From NCBI RefSeq assembly GCF_002930105.1, contig NZ_PJRN01000001.1, forward strand, positions 1 through 64,000: DNA of 64,000 nucleotides, in the 5' to 3' direction. The notes beneath the pieces were generated by a model, which made no database searches, had not been told where the DNA came from, and worked only from the letters and a program-made list of their open reading frames with translations. The translations under genes were made by a program, and so were the position numbers. Shown in pieces: positions 53,796 through 64,000 of this stretch. Numbering within the stretch: position 1 is the stretch's first letter; the number at the start of each line of letters is the position of its first letter. The DNA is from Billgrantia saliphila. Lineage in GTDB: Bacteria; Pseudomonadota; Gammaproteobacteria; Pseudomonadales; Halomonadaceae.

Positions 53796-53862
53796 CGGGA
53801 GTTCCAGTTCGTTGCTTGCGGCGCCGCTTCACTCACCGACAACAACAATCCGGGCGAGGCGC

Positions 53863-54422
53863 ATGTCTTACCTCTTTTCAATCGATCAGGGCACGACCAG
53901 TTCCCGAGCCATCGTATTCGACCGCTCGCTGCGGTCGGTGGCTGTCACGCAGCGTGAGCTCGCCCAGCCCTTTCCCGGCGCGATGGGCTCAAGCTGTTTG
54001 CCGACGCCGCCGAGACGGAGCGCCTGGCCGATCAGGCCCGGGCGGGGCATAGCGTCTATCCGGTTCCCGCCTTCACCGGCCTGGGAGCATCCCACTGGGA
54101 CCCGCGAGCTCGCGGTGCCATCTTCGGCTTCACGCGTGATACCGGTATTGCCGAACTCGTGGCGGGGGGGCTGCAGTCGGTATGTTTCCGGTCCCGCGAC
54201 CTCTACCGCTGCATGGTCGAGGACGTCGGGGTGAGCAATGGTCGGCTGCGGGTCGATGGCGGCATGGTGGGCAGTGGCTGGCTGATGCCGTTTCCGGCAG
54301 ACATGCTCGGTCAGGAGGTCGACCGACCCACCGTGCTCGAAACGACGGCGCTGGGCGCCGCCTACCTGGAGGCGTTGGGAGTGGGCTGGTATCGCTCACT
54401 CGGCGAGCTGGCCGCGCTGTGA
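53863..54422 (+). pseudogene. glpK: Glycerol kinase gene destroyed by an internal deletion
   Basis: The N-terminal 38 or so codons (from 53863) encode [20 protein letters not shown], the start of glycerol kinase. At about 53977-53984 the frame changes and, from 53982 in another frame, the text resumes with [60 protein letters not shown] and [20 protein letters not shown], all late GlpK motifs. Roughly 250 codons between these parts are missing (family length about 495), the join is out of frame, and the C-terminal 40 or so residues are also gone. The gene cannot make an enzyme. It directly precedes the glycerol ABC operon. Confidence 0.93.
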
Positions 54423-54489
54423 CAGGGCGCGACGCCATGCATGCCGATGGTTCCCGCAACGCCTCAACAACGATGACAAAGAGTTCAGC

Positions 54490-55578
54490 ATGTCACTGAG
54501 ACTTGAAAACATCGACCATGTGGTCAATGGAGCCACCCACATCGAGGGTATCAGCCTCGAACTGGCGCCTGGCTCCTTCAACGTGCTGCTAGGCCGGACT
54601 CTGGCCGGCAAGACGACGCTGATGCGCATCATGGCCGGCCTCGAGACGCCGACCAGGGGCAAAGTCCTGATGCATGGCGAGGACGTGACGCGAACCTCGG
54701 TACGCAAGCGTAACGTCTCGATGGTCTATCAGCAGTTCATCAACTATCCGGGGCTCACGGTCTTCGACAACATCGCCTCGCCGCTCAAGCTGGCGCGGGT
54801 GGCTCGCGAGGAGATTCGCCAGCGCGTCCACGAGACGGCCAGCATGCTGCACATCGAGCACCTTCTCGATCGCTATCCCGCGGAACTCTCCGGCGGTCAG
54901 CAGCAGCGTACCGCCATGGGCCGGGCGCTGGTCAAGGATGCCGATCTGATCCTGTTCGACGAGCCGCTGGTCAACCTCGATTACAAACTGCGCGAGGAGT
55001 TCCGCGAGGAGTTGCGAGAGCTGTTCAAGGCGCGCAACTGCATCGCCGTTTATGCGACCACCGAGCCCAACGAGGCGTTGGCGCTGGGAGGCCATACCGC
55101 TGTGCTTCACGAGGGGCGACTGCTGCAATACGGCCCGACCGAGGATGTCTATCATCGTCCGCGCGACGTCCTCACCGCCGAGATGTTCTCCGAGCCGCCG
55201 ATCAACGTCGTCCCGGCGATGGTCTCGGACTCGGAGGTCACCTTCGATCGCGACGTCCATTTTCCGCTCAATCGGGACCTGGCGAGCCTGGCCCCCGGTC
55301 ATTACCAGTTCGGCGTGCGCGCCTCCCATATCGGGCTCGCGCCGCAGGGGGAGGATGACCTTGAGCTGACAATGAAGGTCGATATCGCCGAGATCAGCGG
55401 GTCGGAAACCTTCCTGCACGTGCACAACGATCTCTGCCACCTGGTGCTGCACCTGAGCGGTATCCATCCATTCGCCGTCGATCAAGAGATCAAGGTCTAT
55501 TTCCCGACCCACAAGATCTACGCCTTCGACCGGCATGGCGACGTCGTGCATATTCCCGCACGCCCAGGAGCGCACTGA
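54490..55578 (+). CDS. glpS: Glycerol ABC transporter ATP-binding protein GlpS
   Basis: A 362-residue ATPase with a C-terminal TOBE-type regulatory region, matching GlpS of the rhizobial GlpSTPQV glycerol importer. Walker A is GRTLAGKTT (35-43), the signature LSGGQQQRTAMGRAL is intact (133-147) and Walker B is LILFDEPLVNLD. The H-loop histidine is replaced: VYATTEP at 187-193 has Thr191 where His is normal. It works with GlpT as a heterodimer. The gap to the glpK remnant is 67 bp. Confidence 0.9.
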   Translation: MSLRLENIDHVVNGATHIEGISLELAPGSFNVLLGRTLAGKTTLMRIMAGLETPTRGKVLMHGEDVTRTSVRKRNVSMVYQQFINYPGLTVFDNIASPLKLARVAREEIRQRVHETASMLHIEHLLDRYPAELSGGQQQRTAMGRALVKDADLILFDEPLVNLDYKLREEFREELRELFKARNCIAVYATTEPNEALALGGHTAVLHEGRLLQYGPTEDVYHRPRDVLTAEMFSEPPINVVPAMVSDSEVTFDRDVHFPLNRDLASLAPGHYQFGVRASHIGLAPQGEDDLELTMKVDIAEISGSETFLHVHNDLCHLVLHLSGIHPFAVDQEIKVYFPTHKIYAFDRHGDVVHIPARPGAH

Positions 55579-56675
55579 TGGCCCAGATCACTCTCAAGTC
55601 GCTGGCGCACAGCTATGCGCCCCATCCCACCGGTCCCGAGGACTACGCCATTCGCGAGATGGATCATGTCTGGCAGCAGGGGGGTGCCTATGCACTCCTG
55701 GGGCCGTCCGGTTGCGGCAAGTCGACCCTGCTCAACATCATCTCGGGCCTGCTCACGCCCTCGGACGGCCAGGTGATGTTCGACGAGCAGGTGGTCAACG
55801 AGCTGCCGCCCGAAGCGCGCAACATTGCCCAGGTGTTCCAGTTCCCGGTGGTCTACGACACCATGACCGTATACGACAACCTGGCTTTCCCGTTGCGCAA
55901 TGTAGGCAAGCCAGAGGCGAAAGTTCGCGAGCGTGTCAATGAAGTGGCCGCCATCCTCGACCTCACCTCGCTGCTCAAGCGCAAGGCGCGCAACCTCACC
56001 GCCGACGAGAAGCAGAAGGTCTCCATGGGACGTGGCCTGGTGCGCGACGACGTCTCGGCGATTCTCTTCGACGAGCCGCTCACCGTGATCGATCCGCAGT
56101 TGAAGTGGAAGCTGCGGCGCAAGCTCAAGGAGATCCACGAGCGCTTCAACATCACCATGATCTACGTGACCCACGACCAGCTCGAGGCTTCCACCTTCGC
56201 CGACAAGATTGCGGTCATGTACGACGGACAGGTGGTCCAGTTCGGTACTCCGCGCGAACTCTTCGAGACACCGGCTCATACCTTCGTCGGTTACTTCATC
56301 GGCAGTCCCGGCATGAACTTCGCCGAGATCGCGCGCACCGACAGCGGTGCGCGCACCGGCACCGTCGACCTCACCCTGCCGCCGGCCATGCTCGATATCA
56401 TTCGCCAGACCCGCTCGCGCAATCTCAAGCTGGGCATTCGTCCCGAGTTCGTCGAGGTGACGAATGTACCCGGAGACGACACCTACGAAGTGGAAGTCGG
56501 CATGACGCAGGATCTCGGTACCTATCGAATCGTGTCGTTTACCTTCGCCGGCGAGACGTTTCGCGCCCGCCTGGGAGAAGACCAGCCTCCGCCGGGGCGC
56601 ATCGCCCACGTTCGTTTTCCCGAGGCGTGGCTGAACCTGTACATCGACGAGTGCCGCGTGGAGGTGGGGCAATGA
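55578..56675 (+). CDS. glpT: Glycerol ABC transporter ATP-binding protein GlpT
   Basis: A 365-residue ATPase partner of GlpS, not to be confused with the glycerol-3-phosphate antiporter of the same name in E. coli. Walker A GPSGCGKST (42-50), Q-loop QVFQFPVVYDTMTVYDNLAF, Walker B AILFDEPLTVID (161-172) and H-loop His199 (YVTHDQ) are intact, but the signature is degenerate: LTADEKQKVSMGRGL instead of LSGGQQQR (140-154). The start overlaps the GlpS stop (TGATG). The C-terminal domain is TOBE-like. Confidence 0.9.
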   Translation: MAQITLKSLAHSYAPHPTGPEDYAIREMDHVWQQGGAYALLGPSGCGKSTLLNIISGLLTPSDGQVMFDEQVVNELPPEARNIAQVFQFPVVYDTMTVYDNLAFPLRNVGKPEAKVRERVNEVAAILDLTSLLKRKARNLTADEKQKVSMGRGLVRDDVSAILFDEPLTVIDPQLKWKLRRKLKEIHERFNITMIYVTHDQLEASTFADKIAVMYDGQVVQFGTPRELFETPAHTFVGYFIGSPGMNFAEIARTDSGARTGTVDLTLPPAMLDIIRQTRSRNLKLGIRPEFVEVTNVPGDDTYEVEVGMTQDLGTYRIVSFTFAGETFRARLGEDQPPPGRIAHVRFPEAWLNLYIDECRVEVGQ

Positions 56676-57556
56676 ACAAGGTCCAGAACAATCGGGCGTG
56701 GTTCCTTATCCTGCCCATGCTGTTGCTGGTGGCCTTCTCGGCCATCGTGCCGCTGATGACGGTGGTCAACTACTCGGTGCAGGACGTTTTCGACGCCCAC
56801 ACGCGCTTCTTCACCGGCACCGAGTGGTTCGAGGCCACTCTCAACGACCGCTCCCTGCAGGCGGCGCTGCTGCGCCAGTTCGCCTTCTCCTTCACCATTC
56901 TGGCGATCGAGGTGCCGCTCGGCATCGGCATCGCGCTGCTGATGCCCAAGCGTGGCTGGCAGGCTTCCGCGGTGCTGATCCTGATCACGCTGCCGCTGCT
57001 GATTCCGTGGAACGTGGTGGGCAGTATCTGGCAGCTCTTCACTCGTGGCGATATCGGCCTGATGGGCGTGGGCATCCGCGAACTGGGCTACGCCTACAAC
57101 ATCACTCGCAACCCCACCGATGCCTGGGCCACGATCATCCTCATGGACGTGTGGCACTGGACGCCGTTGATCGCGCTGCTGTGCTACAGCGGCCTGCGCT
57201 CTATCCCGGATGCCTATTACCAGGCGGCGCGTATCGACCGCGCCTCGCGCTGGGCCGTCTTCCGCTATATCCAGCTGCCCAAGCTCACCAACGTGCTGGT
57301 GATCGGCGTGCTGCTGCGCTTCATGCACTCCTTCATGATCTATGCCGAACCGTTCGTGCTCACCGGCGGAGGACCGGGCAGTTCCACCACCTTCCTCAGC
57401 CAGTCGCTGACTACCATGGCCATCGCGCAGCAGGACCTGGGCCCCTCAGCAGCATTCTCGCTGATCTACTTCCTTATCATCCTGCTGGTCTGCTGGGTGT
57501 TCTACACCGCGATCATGAACAGCCAGAAAGACACCACGACCCAAGGAGAGGCCTGA
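56672..57556 (+). CDS. glpP: Glycerol ABC transporter permease GlpP
   Basis: A 294-residue MalF/UgpA-type permease with six transmembrane segments (for example FLILPMLLLVAFSAIVPLMT and VPLGIGIALLMPKRGW). The EAA coupling loop is YYQAARIDRASRWAVFRYIQ. It matches the first permease of the glycerol importer. ATG 56672 overlaps the glpT stop by ATGA, so translation is coupled. glpQ follows after 1 bp. Confidence 0.9.
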   Translation: MNKVQNNRAWFLILPMLLLVAFSAIVPLMTVVNYSVQDVFDAHTRFFTGTEWFEATLNDRSLQAALLRQFAFSFTILAIEVPLGIGIALLMPKRGWQASAVLILITLPLLIPWNVVGSIWQLFTRGDIGLMGVGIRELGYAYNITRNPTDAWATIILMDVWHWTPLIALLCYSGLRSIPDAYYQAARIDRASRWAVFRYIQLPKLTNVLVIGVLLRFMHSFMIYAEPFVLTGGGPGSSTTFLSQSLTTMAIAQQDLGPSAAFSLIYFLIILLVCWVFYTAIMNSQKDTTTQGEA

Positions 57557-57557
57557 C

Positions 57558-58451
<894 letters not shown>

Positions 58452-58467
58452 AGGGGAGGAAGCCACA

Positions 58468-58740
58468 ATGGAATGGATGGTCTGGACCCTGCCCACGGCA
58501 ATCTTCTTCTCAGTCATCGCCGCCATTCTGCTCGGCATGACGGCTTGGGAGCTGGTCTCTCCGACAGTGGAGCGGCGCGGTTTCCTGCCGATCGCCACCA
58601 CCCGCGGCGACCGGCTCTTCATCGGTTTACTTTCAGCGGCCTATATCCACCTGGTGACGGTCGGCTTCACCGAGCTCTCGATTTGGTTTGCCCTGGGGAT
58701 CTCCGTCCTCTGGTTGCTGGTGCTGATGCGCTGGGGCTGA
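58468..58740 (+). CDS. glpU: DUF2160 membrane protein of the glycerol ABC operon
   Basis: A 90-residue inner-membrane protein with three hydrophobic segments (TAIFFSVIAAILLGMTAWEL, GLLSAAYIHLVTVGFTELSI, FALGISVLWLLVLMRWG) and a TTRGDRL loop. DUF2160 proteins occur almost only between the permease and binding-protein genes of glycerol-type ABC operons, and this one is in that place. The symbol follows the rhizobial operon and is tentative. It may stabilise or regulate the permease. Its ribosome binding site is GGGGAGG. Confidence 0.8.
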   Translation: MEWMVWTLPTAIFFSVIAAILLGMTAWELVSPTVERRGFLPIATTRGDRLFIGLLSAAYIHLVTVGFTELSIWFALGISVLWLLVLMRWG

Positions 58741-58802
58741 ACCAAGGCAGTACGGACGATAACCGTGTCAAGGATGACGACCACACGCAGAACGAGGTCA
58801 AC

Positions 58803-60545
<1,743 letters not shown>

Positions 60546-60582
60546 AAAAGCCGGCGTCGGGCAGAGCGTCCGACTCGGCTCA

Positions 60583-60603
60583 GGCCCGGCACATTGCCGG
60601 GCC
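60583..60603 (+). repeat. Hairpin in the glpV-glpD gap
   Basis: A perfect 9-bp stem (60583-60591 with 60595-60603) and CAT loop lies 38 bp after the glpV stop. No T run follows. It may form a stem that protects the importer mRNA end. Confidence 0.55.
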
Positions 60604-60647
60604 GCATCGAAATACGTGTTTCCGGTAGCCCGTCCGGGTCATCCCAG

Positions 60648-60679
60648 GCCCCGTTCGGCGCTCGCCGAGCGGGGCTTTT
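60648..60679 (+). terminator. Terminator just before glpD
   Basis: A long stem (about 12 bp, one G-T pair, arms from 60648 and ending at 60675) is followed by TTTT. It ends only 19 bp before the glpD start, and the glpD ribosome binding site (AAGG, 60688-60691) follows immediately. It either ends the importer operon or acts as a leader attenuator for glpD. Confidence 0.8.
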
Positions 60680-60698
60680 GCTTGCAGAAGGTCCGCAC

Positions 60699-62372
60699 AT
60701 GGAACTGCGTAGCAGCAACATCGACAGACTCGACGGCGAGGAGTTCGACGTCCTCATCGTGGGCGGCGGCATCAACGGGGCAGCCTCGGCGGCCGCCCTG
60801 GCCGGCAAGGGCGTGCGGGTCGCGCTGATCGACCGCGGCGATTTCGCCGGCAGCACCAGCATGCACTCCTCCAATCTGGTCTGGGGCGGCATCAAGTACA
60901 TGGAAAGCCGTGACTTCGCCCTGGTGAGAAAGCTGTGCAAGAGTCGCAATCACCTTATCAAGAGCTATCCCGCTACGGTGCAGGAGATCCGTTTCCTTAC
61001 CACCATCGCGCAGGGCTTTCGCTACCACCCGCGCTATCTCTGGGCAGGCGCCTGGCTCTACTGGCTGATCGGCAACGGTTTCACCCGCATACCGCGCTTC
61101 CTCTCGCCGCGGGCGATCCGCGACAGCGAGGCGATCATCGACATCCGCGACGCCGTGGGAGGCTTCGAATACTCCGATGCCTACCTGCACGACAACGACG
61201 CGCGATTCGTCTTCAACTTCGTTCGCGGTGCGCTCAACTACGGCGGCGTGGCGGTGAATTACGTCGAGTCGCGGGGAGCCCGGCGCCAGGGGAACGTCTG
61301 GGTCACCAGGGCGCGCGACGTGATCGACGGCAACGAGGTCGAAATCCGTTCGAAGGTGCTGATCAATGCCGCCGGCCCCTGGGTCGACGAGCACAACGGA
61401 TTGACCGGCCAGGCCACGGATCATCGCCATGTCTACTCCAAGGGCATACACCTGATCGTGCCGCGGCTGACCGACAGCCGGCGCGTGCTGGCGTTCTTCG
61501 CCGACGACGGTCGACTGTTCTTCGTCATTCCCATGGGGCCGAGGACCTGCATCGGCACCACCGACACCCGCGTCGAGCGCCCCGAGGTGACGGCTACCGA
61601 CGCCGACATCCGCTTCGTCCTCGACAACATCAACAAACGGCTGCGGCTCGACGAGCCGCTGGGCAACGAGGACATCATCTCCATTCGCTGCGGTGTGCGT
61701 CCCCTGGCGGTCAAGGCCAGCGGCGGCGGCGACCGCGACTTCCTACAGCTCTCGCGCAAGCACGCCATCGACATCAACCGGGCCGATGCTCACCTGAGCA
61801 TCTTCGGCGGCAAGCTCACCGATTGTCTCAACGTGGGCGAGGAGATCGTCGCCGCCGTCGAGCGCATGGGAGTGCGCGTGCCCCATGCGAAGCATCGTTG
61901 GTACGGCGAGCCGCCCGCCGAGGTGCGCCGCGAGTTCCTGCATCAGGCCCGGCTGATGCGGCTCGATGCACTGACAGTGGCGGAGGCGTCGGAACCGTTG
62001 TCGACTCGGCTATGGCGACGCTACGGCATTCATGCCCTCGGCATGCTCGAGGAGATTCGCGAGGACCCACGCCAGGCCGAGGTGCTGATCGAAGGCACCG
62101 AGTACCTGCGCTGTGAGCTGCGCCATGCCAAGCGGCGCGAGATGGTCACACGGCTCGAGGATTTCCTGCGGCGTCGCTCGAAGATCGCGCTGGTGGTACA
62201 CGAGGACACCATGCGTCGCTCGCCGGGGCTGCGCGAGGCCTGCACCATCCTGTTCGGCGACCAGGCCGATGCCCGACTCGAAGAGTACTTCGCCACCACG
62301 AGACGCGAGCGCGGCGAGAACGCCATCGATGCGTCCGGCGAAGCGCTAGGCTCCGCAACGCCACGGGTTTGA
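60699..62372 (+). CDS. glpD: Aerobic glycerol-3-phosphate dehydrogenase GlpD
   Basis: A 557-residue FAD-dependent membrane-associated enzyme that oxidises glycerol-3-phosphate to dihydroxyacetone phosphate and feeds electrons to quinone. The FAD loop is DVLIVGGGINGAASAAALAG, followed by LIDRGDFAGSTSMHSSNLVWGG; later marks are LINAAGPWVDEHNGLTGQ-like and IGTTDTRVERPEVTATDADI. Longer than E. coli GlpD (about 500). ATG 60699 is favoured because the upstream frame runs through the terminator. It sits beside the glycerol importer, giving a glycerol use cluster, but lacks a working kinase here. Confidence 0.93.
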   Translation: MELRSSNIDRLDGEEFDVLIVGGGINGAASAAALAGKGVRVALIDRGDFAGSTSMHSSNLVWGGIKYMESRDFALVRKLCKSRNHLIKSYPATVQEIRFLTTIAQGFRYHPRYLWAGAWLYWLIGNGFTRIPRFLSPRAIRDSEAIIDIRDAVGGFEYSDAYLHDNDARFVFNFVRGALNYGGVAVNYVESRGARRQGNVWVTRARDVIDGNEVEIRSKVLINAAGPWVDEHNGLTGQATDHRHVYSKGIHLIVPRLTDSRRVLAFFADDGRLFFVIPMGPRTCIGTTDTRVERPEVTATDADIRFVLDNINKRLRLDEPLGNEDIISIRCGVRPLAVKASGGGDRDFLQLSRKHAIDINRADAHLSIFGGKLTDCLNVGEEIVAAVERMGVRVPHAKHRWYGEPPAEVRREFLHQARLMRLDALTVAEASEPLSTRLWRRYGIHALGMLEEIREDPRQAEVLIEGTEYLRCELRHAKRREMVTRLEDFLRRRSKIALVVHEDTMRRSPGLREACTILFGDQADARLEEYFATTRRERGENAIDASGEALGSATPRV

Positions 62373-62396
62373 GGCGAGCCGCACCGCATCAGCGCG

Positions 62397-62424
62397 TTGA
62401 AGCGGAGCAGCATGTGCGTATAAT
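62397..62424 (+). promoter_or_regulatory. Promoter of the EamA transporter gene
   Basis: TTGAAG (62397-62402), 16-bp spacer and a perfect TATAAT (62419-62424). Its RNA would start about 28 bases before the GTG start. Confidence 0.7.
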
Positions 62425-62458
62425 GCCCCGTCAACTTTCATGATCCAAGAGGTTAACC

Positions 62459-63328
62459 GTGGGCTATCTCATCGGCGTCACCGCGCTCTGGGCCTTCTCG
62501 TTCTCGTTGATCGGCGTCTACCTGGCGGGCCAGGTCGACAGCTACTTTGCGGTCCTGGTGCGCGTTTCGCTGGCGGCGCTGGTATTCCTGCCGTTCCTGC
62601 GGCCCTCGCTACTGGTCGGGCGCCAGCGCCTGGCCCTGATGGGGCTGGGGGCGGTGCAGTTGGGCATGATGTACATCTTCTTCTATCAGTCCTTCCTGCT
62701 GCTGACGGTGCCGGAAGTGCTGCTGTTCACCATTTTTACGCCGCTCTACGTGACGCTGCTCGACGATGCGCTGTTCGGTCGCTTCACGCCGTTCTACCTG
62801 CTCACCGCCGCCCTGGCCGTGCTGGGAGCCGCCGTGATCCGCTACAACGGTGTCGATAGCGGCTTCTGGCTCGGTTTCCTGGTGGTGCAAGGGGCCAATC
62901 TCTGCTTCGCGCTGGGGCAGGTAGGCTATCGTCGCCTATCCGCGTCGCTGCCGGCCTCGCTGCCGCGCCATAGCGTCTTCGCCTGGTTCTATCTGGGCGC
63001 TCTGGTCGTGGCCCTGCCGGCTTTCGCCCTGCTCGGCAATGCCGCCGCGCTGCCGAGCACCGGTGTGCAATGGGGTGTGCTCGCCTGGCTGGGGCTGGTG
63101 GCCTCGGGGCTCGGCTACTTCCTTTGGAACCTGGGGGCGACCCGCGTCGATGCCGGTGCCCTGGCGATCATGAACAACGCGCTGATCCCGGCCGGGCTCG
63201 CGGTCAATCTGGTGATCTGGAACCGCGACGCCGACCTGGTGCGGCTGGCGCTGGGCGGCGCGATCATCGTCGGTTCGCTCGTGCTCAACGAATGGTGGCT
63301 GCGTCGCCGCCAGCCCGCCGCTGCCTGA
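62459..63328 (+). CDS. DMT superfamily (EamA) transporter
   Basis: A 289-residue inner-membrane protein with ten hydrophobic segments in two EamA repeats. Marks are VTALWAFSFSLIGVYLAGQV in the first and ALAIMNNALIPAGLAVNLVI near the end. It resembles carboxylate/amino acid/amine exporters, so it may export metabolites; direction is unproven. GTG 62459 has AAGAGG six bases upstream. It has its own promoter. NAD kinase follows, 62 bp on. Confidence 0.87.
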   Translation: MGYLIGVTALWAFSFSLIGVYLAGQVDSYFAVLVRVSLAALVFLPFLRPSLLVGRQRLALMGLGAVQLGMMYIFFYQSFLLLTVPEVLLFTIFTPLYVTLLDDALFGRFTPFYLLTAALAVLGAAVIRYNGVDSGFWLGFLVVQGANLCFALGQVGYRRLSASLPASLPRHSVFAWFYLGALVVALPAFALLGNAAALPSTGVQWGVLAWLGLVASGLGYFLWNLGATRVDAGALAIMNNALIPAGLAVNLVIWNRDADLVRLALGGAIIVGSLVLNEWWLRRRQPAAA

Positions 63329-63390
63329 GCGGTTTGCCCGGCTTGCGGCCAGCCTCCATAATGAGCGGCCATGATCCGAGAGGCGAGGGC

Positions 63391-64000
63391 ATGCAAAAGC
63401 AGCACGGCGGGTTCAAGAATATCGGTCTGATCGGTCGCCTGGGCAGTTCCAAGGTGGTCGACACGCTCAAGCGGCTGATGCGTTTTCTCGATGATGGCGG
63501 GTATCACGTCATCGTCGAGGATCGCACCGCGACCGTGCTGCTCGACCATGGCCATCCCGAGGCCAGCCGGCGCACCCTGGGCGAACTCTGCGACTTGGTG
63601 ATCGTGGTGGGGGGCGACGGCAGCCTGCTGGGCGCGGCGCGCACGCTGTGTCATAGCGGTACCCTGGTTCTGGGGGTCAATCGCGGACGGCTAGGCTTTC
63701 TCACCGATATCTCGCCCGATGAGCTCGAGGAGCGCGTGGGCGAGGTGCTGGCCGGTCGCTTCGAAGTCGAGGAGCGCTTTCTGCTCGATGCCGAACTCTA
63801 TCGCGACGGCACCCAGGTGGGCAGCGGGGACGCCTTGAACGAGGTGGTGCTGCACCCCGGCAAGGCGGTGCGCATGATCGAGTTCGAGCTGTTCATCGAC
63901 AACCAGTTCGTCTACAGCCAGCGCAGCGATGGCCTGATCATGGCCACGCCCACCGGTTCCACCGCCTACGCGCTGTCCGGGGGCGGTTCCATCATGCATC
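63391..64000 (+). CDS. nadK: NAD kinase (partial, cut by the window end)
   Basis: The first 203 codons of NAD kinase, which makes NADP from NAD with ATP. The frame is open to the end of the window. Marks are NIGLIGRLGSSKVVDTLKRL, the catalytic GGDGSLLGAAR (aspartate of GGDG), VLGVNRGRLGFLTDI, LNEVVLHPGKAVRMIEFEL, and TPTGSTAYALSGGGSIMH near the end. About 90 residues should follow outside the window. ATG 63391 follows GAGGCGAGGG. Confidence 0.93.
   Translation, partial: MQKQHGGFKNIGLIGRLGSSKVVDTLKRLMRFLDDGGYHVIVEDRTATVLLDHGHPEASRRTLGELCDLVIVVGGDGSLLGAARTLCHSGTLVLGVNRGRLGFLTDISPDELEERVGEVLAGRFEVEERFLLDAELYRDGTQVGSGDALNEVVLHPGKAVRMIEFELFIDNQFVYSQRSDGLIMATPTGSTAYALSGGGSIMH

Larger units (their letters stand above)
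53486..53862. other. glp control region
   Basis: A 377-bp non-coding stretch before the broken glycerol kinase gene. It holds three GlpR half-sites (separate entries), the dyad TATACC-AA-GGTATA (53680-53693) and TTGACG at 53660-53665. I could not fit a promoter with canonical spacing. A minus-strand frame (53477-53710) lacks a ribosome binding site and is not counted as a gene. Confidence 0.6.

Noticed and set aside
56105-56671. Upstream in-frame extension of GlpP
   Set aside because: It reads through GlpT in another frame; the true ATG at 56672 overlaps the GlpT stop.

Overview
The window is GC-rich, gene-dense chromosomal DNA from a gammaproteobacterium. An ectoine hydroxylase (EctD), a Na+/proline symporter with a bifunctional PutA, and the overall gene set (RlmM, EpmC, Uup, FadBA, SUF, RimK) point to a moderately halophilic member of the Halomonadaceae, probably Halomonas. 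That assignment is inferred from gene content and protein style; no rRNA gene is present. I see no prophage, insertion sequence or CRISPR array. The only RNA gene is a tRNA-Gly (anticodon CCC).

Layout. 0-6 kb: rRNA and tRNA modification (rlmM, tusA), a DUF3080 lipoprotein, a MATE exporter and the EF-P hydroxylase gene epmC. 6-10.2 kb: a LysR regulator divergent from a two-gene operon encoding a fused alpha-beta 2-oxo-acid dehydrogenase E1 and a malonyl-transferase-like protein, with no E2 or E3 beside them. 10.2-15.3 kb: a degenerate exonuclease-like protein, TatD, the ABC-F ATPase Uup, a universal stress protein, a membrane protein and a MarR regulator. 15.6-19 kb: fadBA with a PsrA-like site and a strong terminator. 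19-28.3 kb: a flavodoxin-like protein, a YbhB protein, ectD, a methyltransferase, a PanE-like reductase, a PRPP-synthetase-like protein, a yeast-FCY1-type cytosine deaminase divergent from an XRE regulator, an NDUFA9-like protein and an Lrp regulator. 28.6-36.8 kb: a GGDEF(degenerate)-EAL protein and the suf operon (Rrf2 regulator, sufB, C, D, S, T), preceded by a Fur-box-like sequence and an IscR-type site.

36.9-44.9 kb: SanA-like protein, a DUF3549-rimB-rimK operon for ribosomal protein S6 glutamylation, a polar amino acid/cystine-type ABC transporter, YqcC, a gamma-glutamylcyclotransferase, an OmpW porin and the 19-codon tail of a second, lost OmpW. 45.1-51.7 kb: 13 perfect copies of a 7-bp repeat abutting a small membrane protein gene, then the araC-putA-putP cluster for proline use. 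51.8-53.5 kb: tRNA-Gly, a CBS-domain protein and a Pmp3-domain protein. 53.7-62.4 kb: a glycerol region with three GlpR half-operators, a glycerol kinase gene ruined by a large out-of-frame internal deletion, an intact glycerol ABC transporter (glpS, T, P, Q, a DUF2160 gene, V) and glpD. 62.4-64 kb: an EamA transporter and the start of NAD kinase, which runs off the window.

Most notable: (1) the orphan E1 plus acyltransferase pair; (2) the 13 x 7-bp array, whose last copy supplies the ribosome binding site of the next gene, a likely slippage switch; (3) the glycerol locus, where glpK is dead but its operators persist ahead of the transporter, whose two ATPases have lost complementary halves of the catalytic machinery, with a terminator 20 nt before glpD; (4) a eukaryote-like cytosine deaminase; (5) an exonuclease-fold protein without catalytic acids translated beside TatD. 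Starts were chosen by ribosome binding site and family alignment by eye; no search or folding programme was run.
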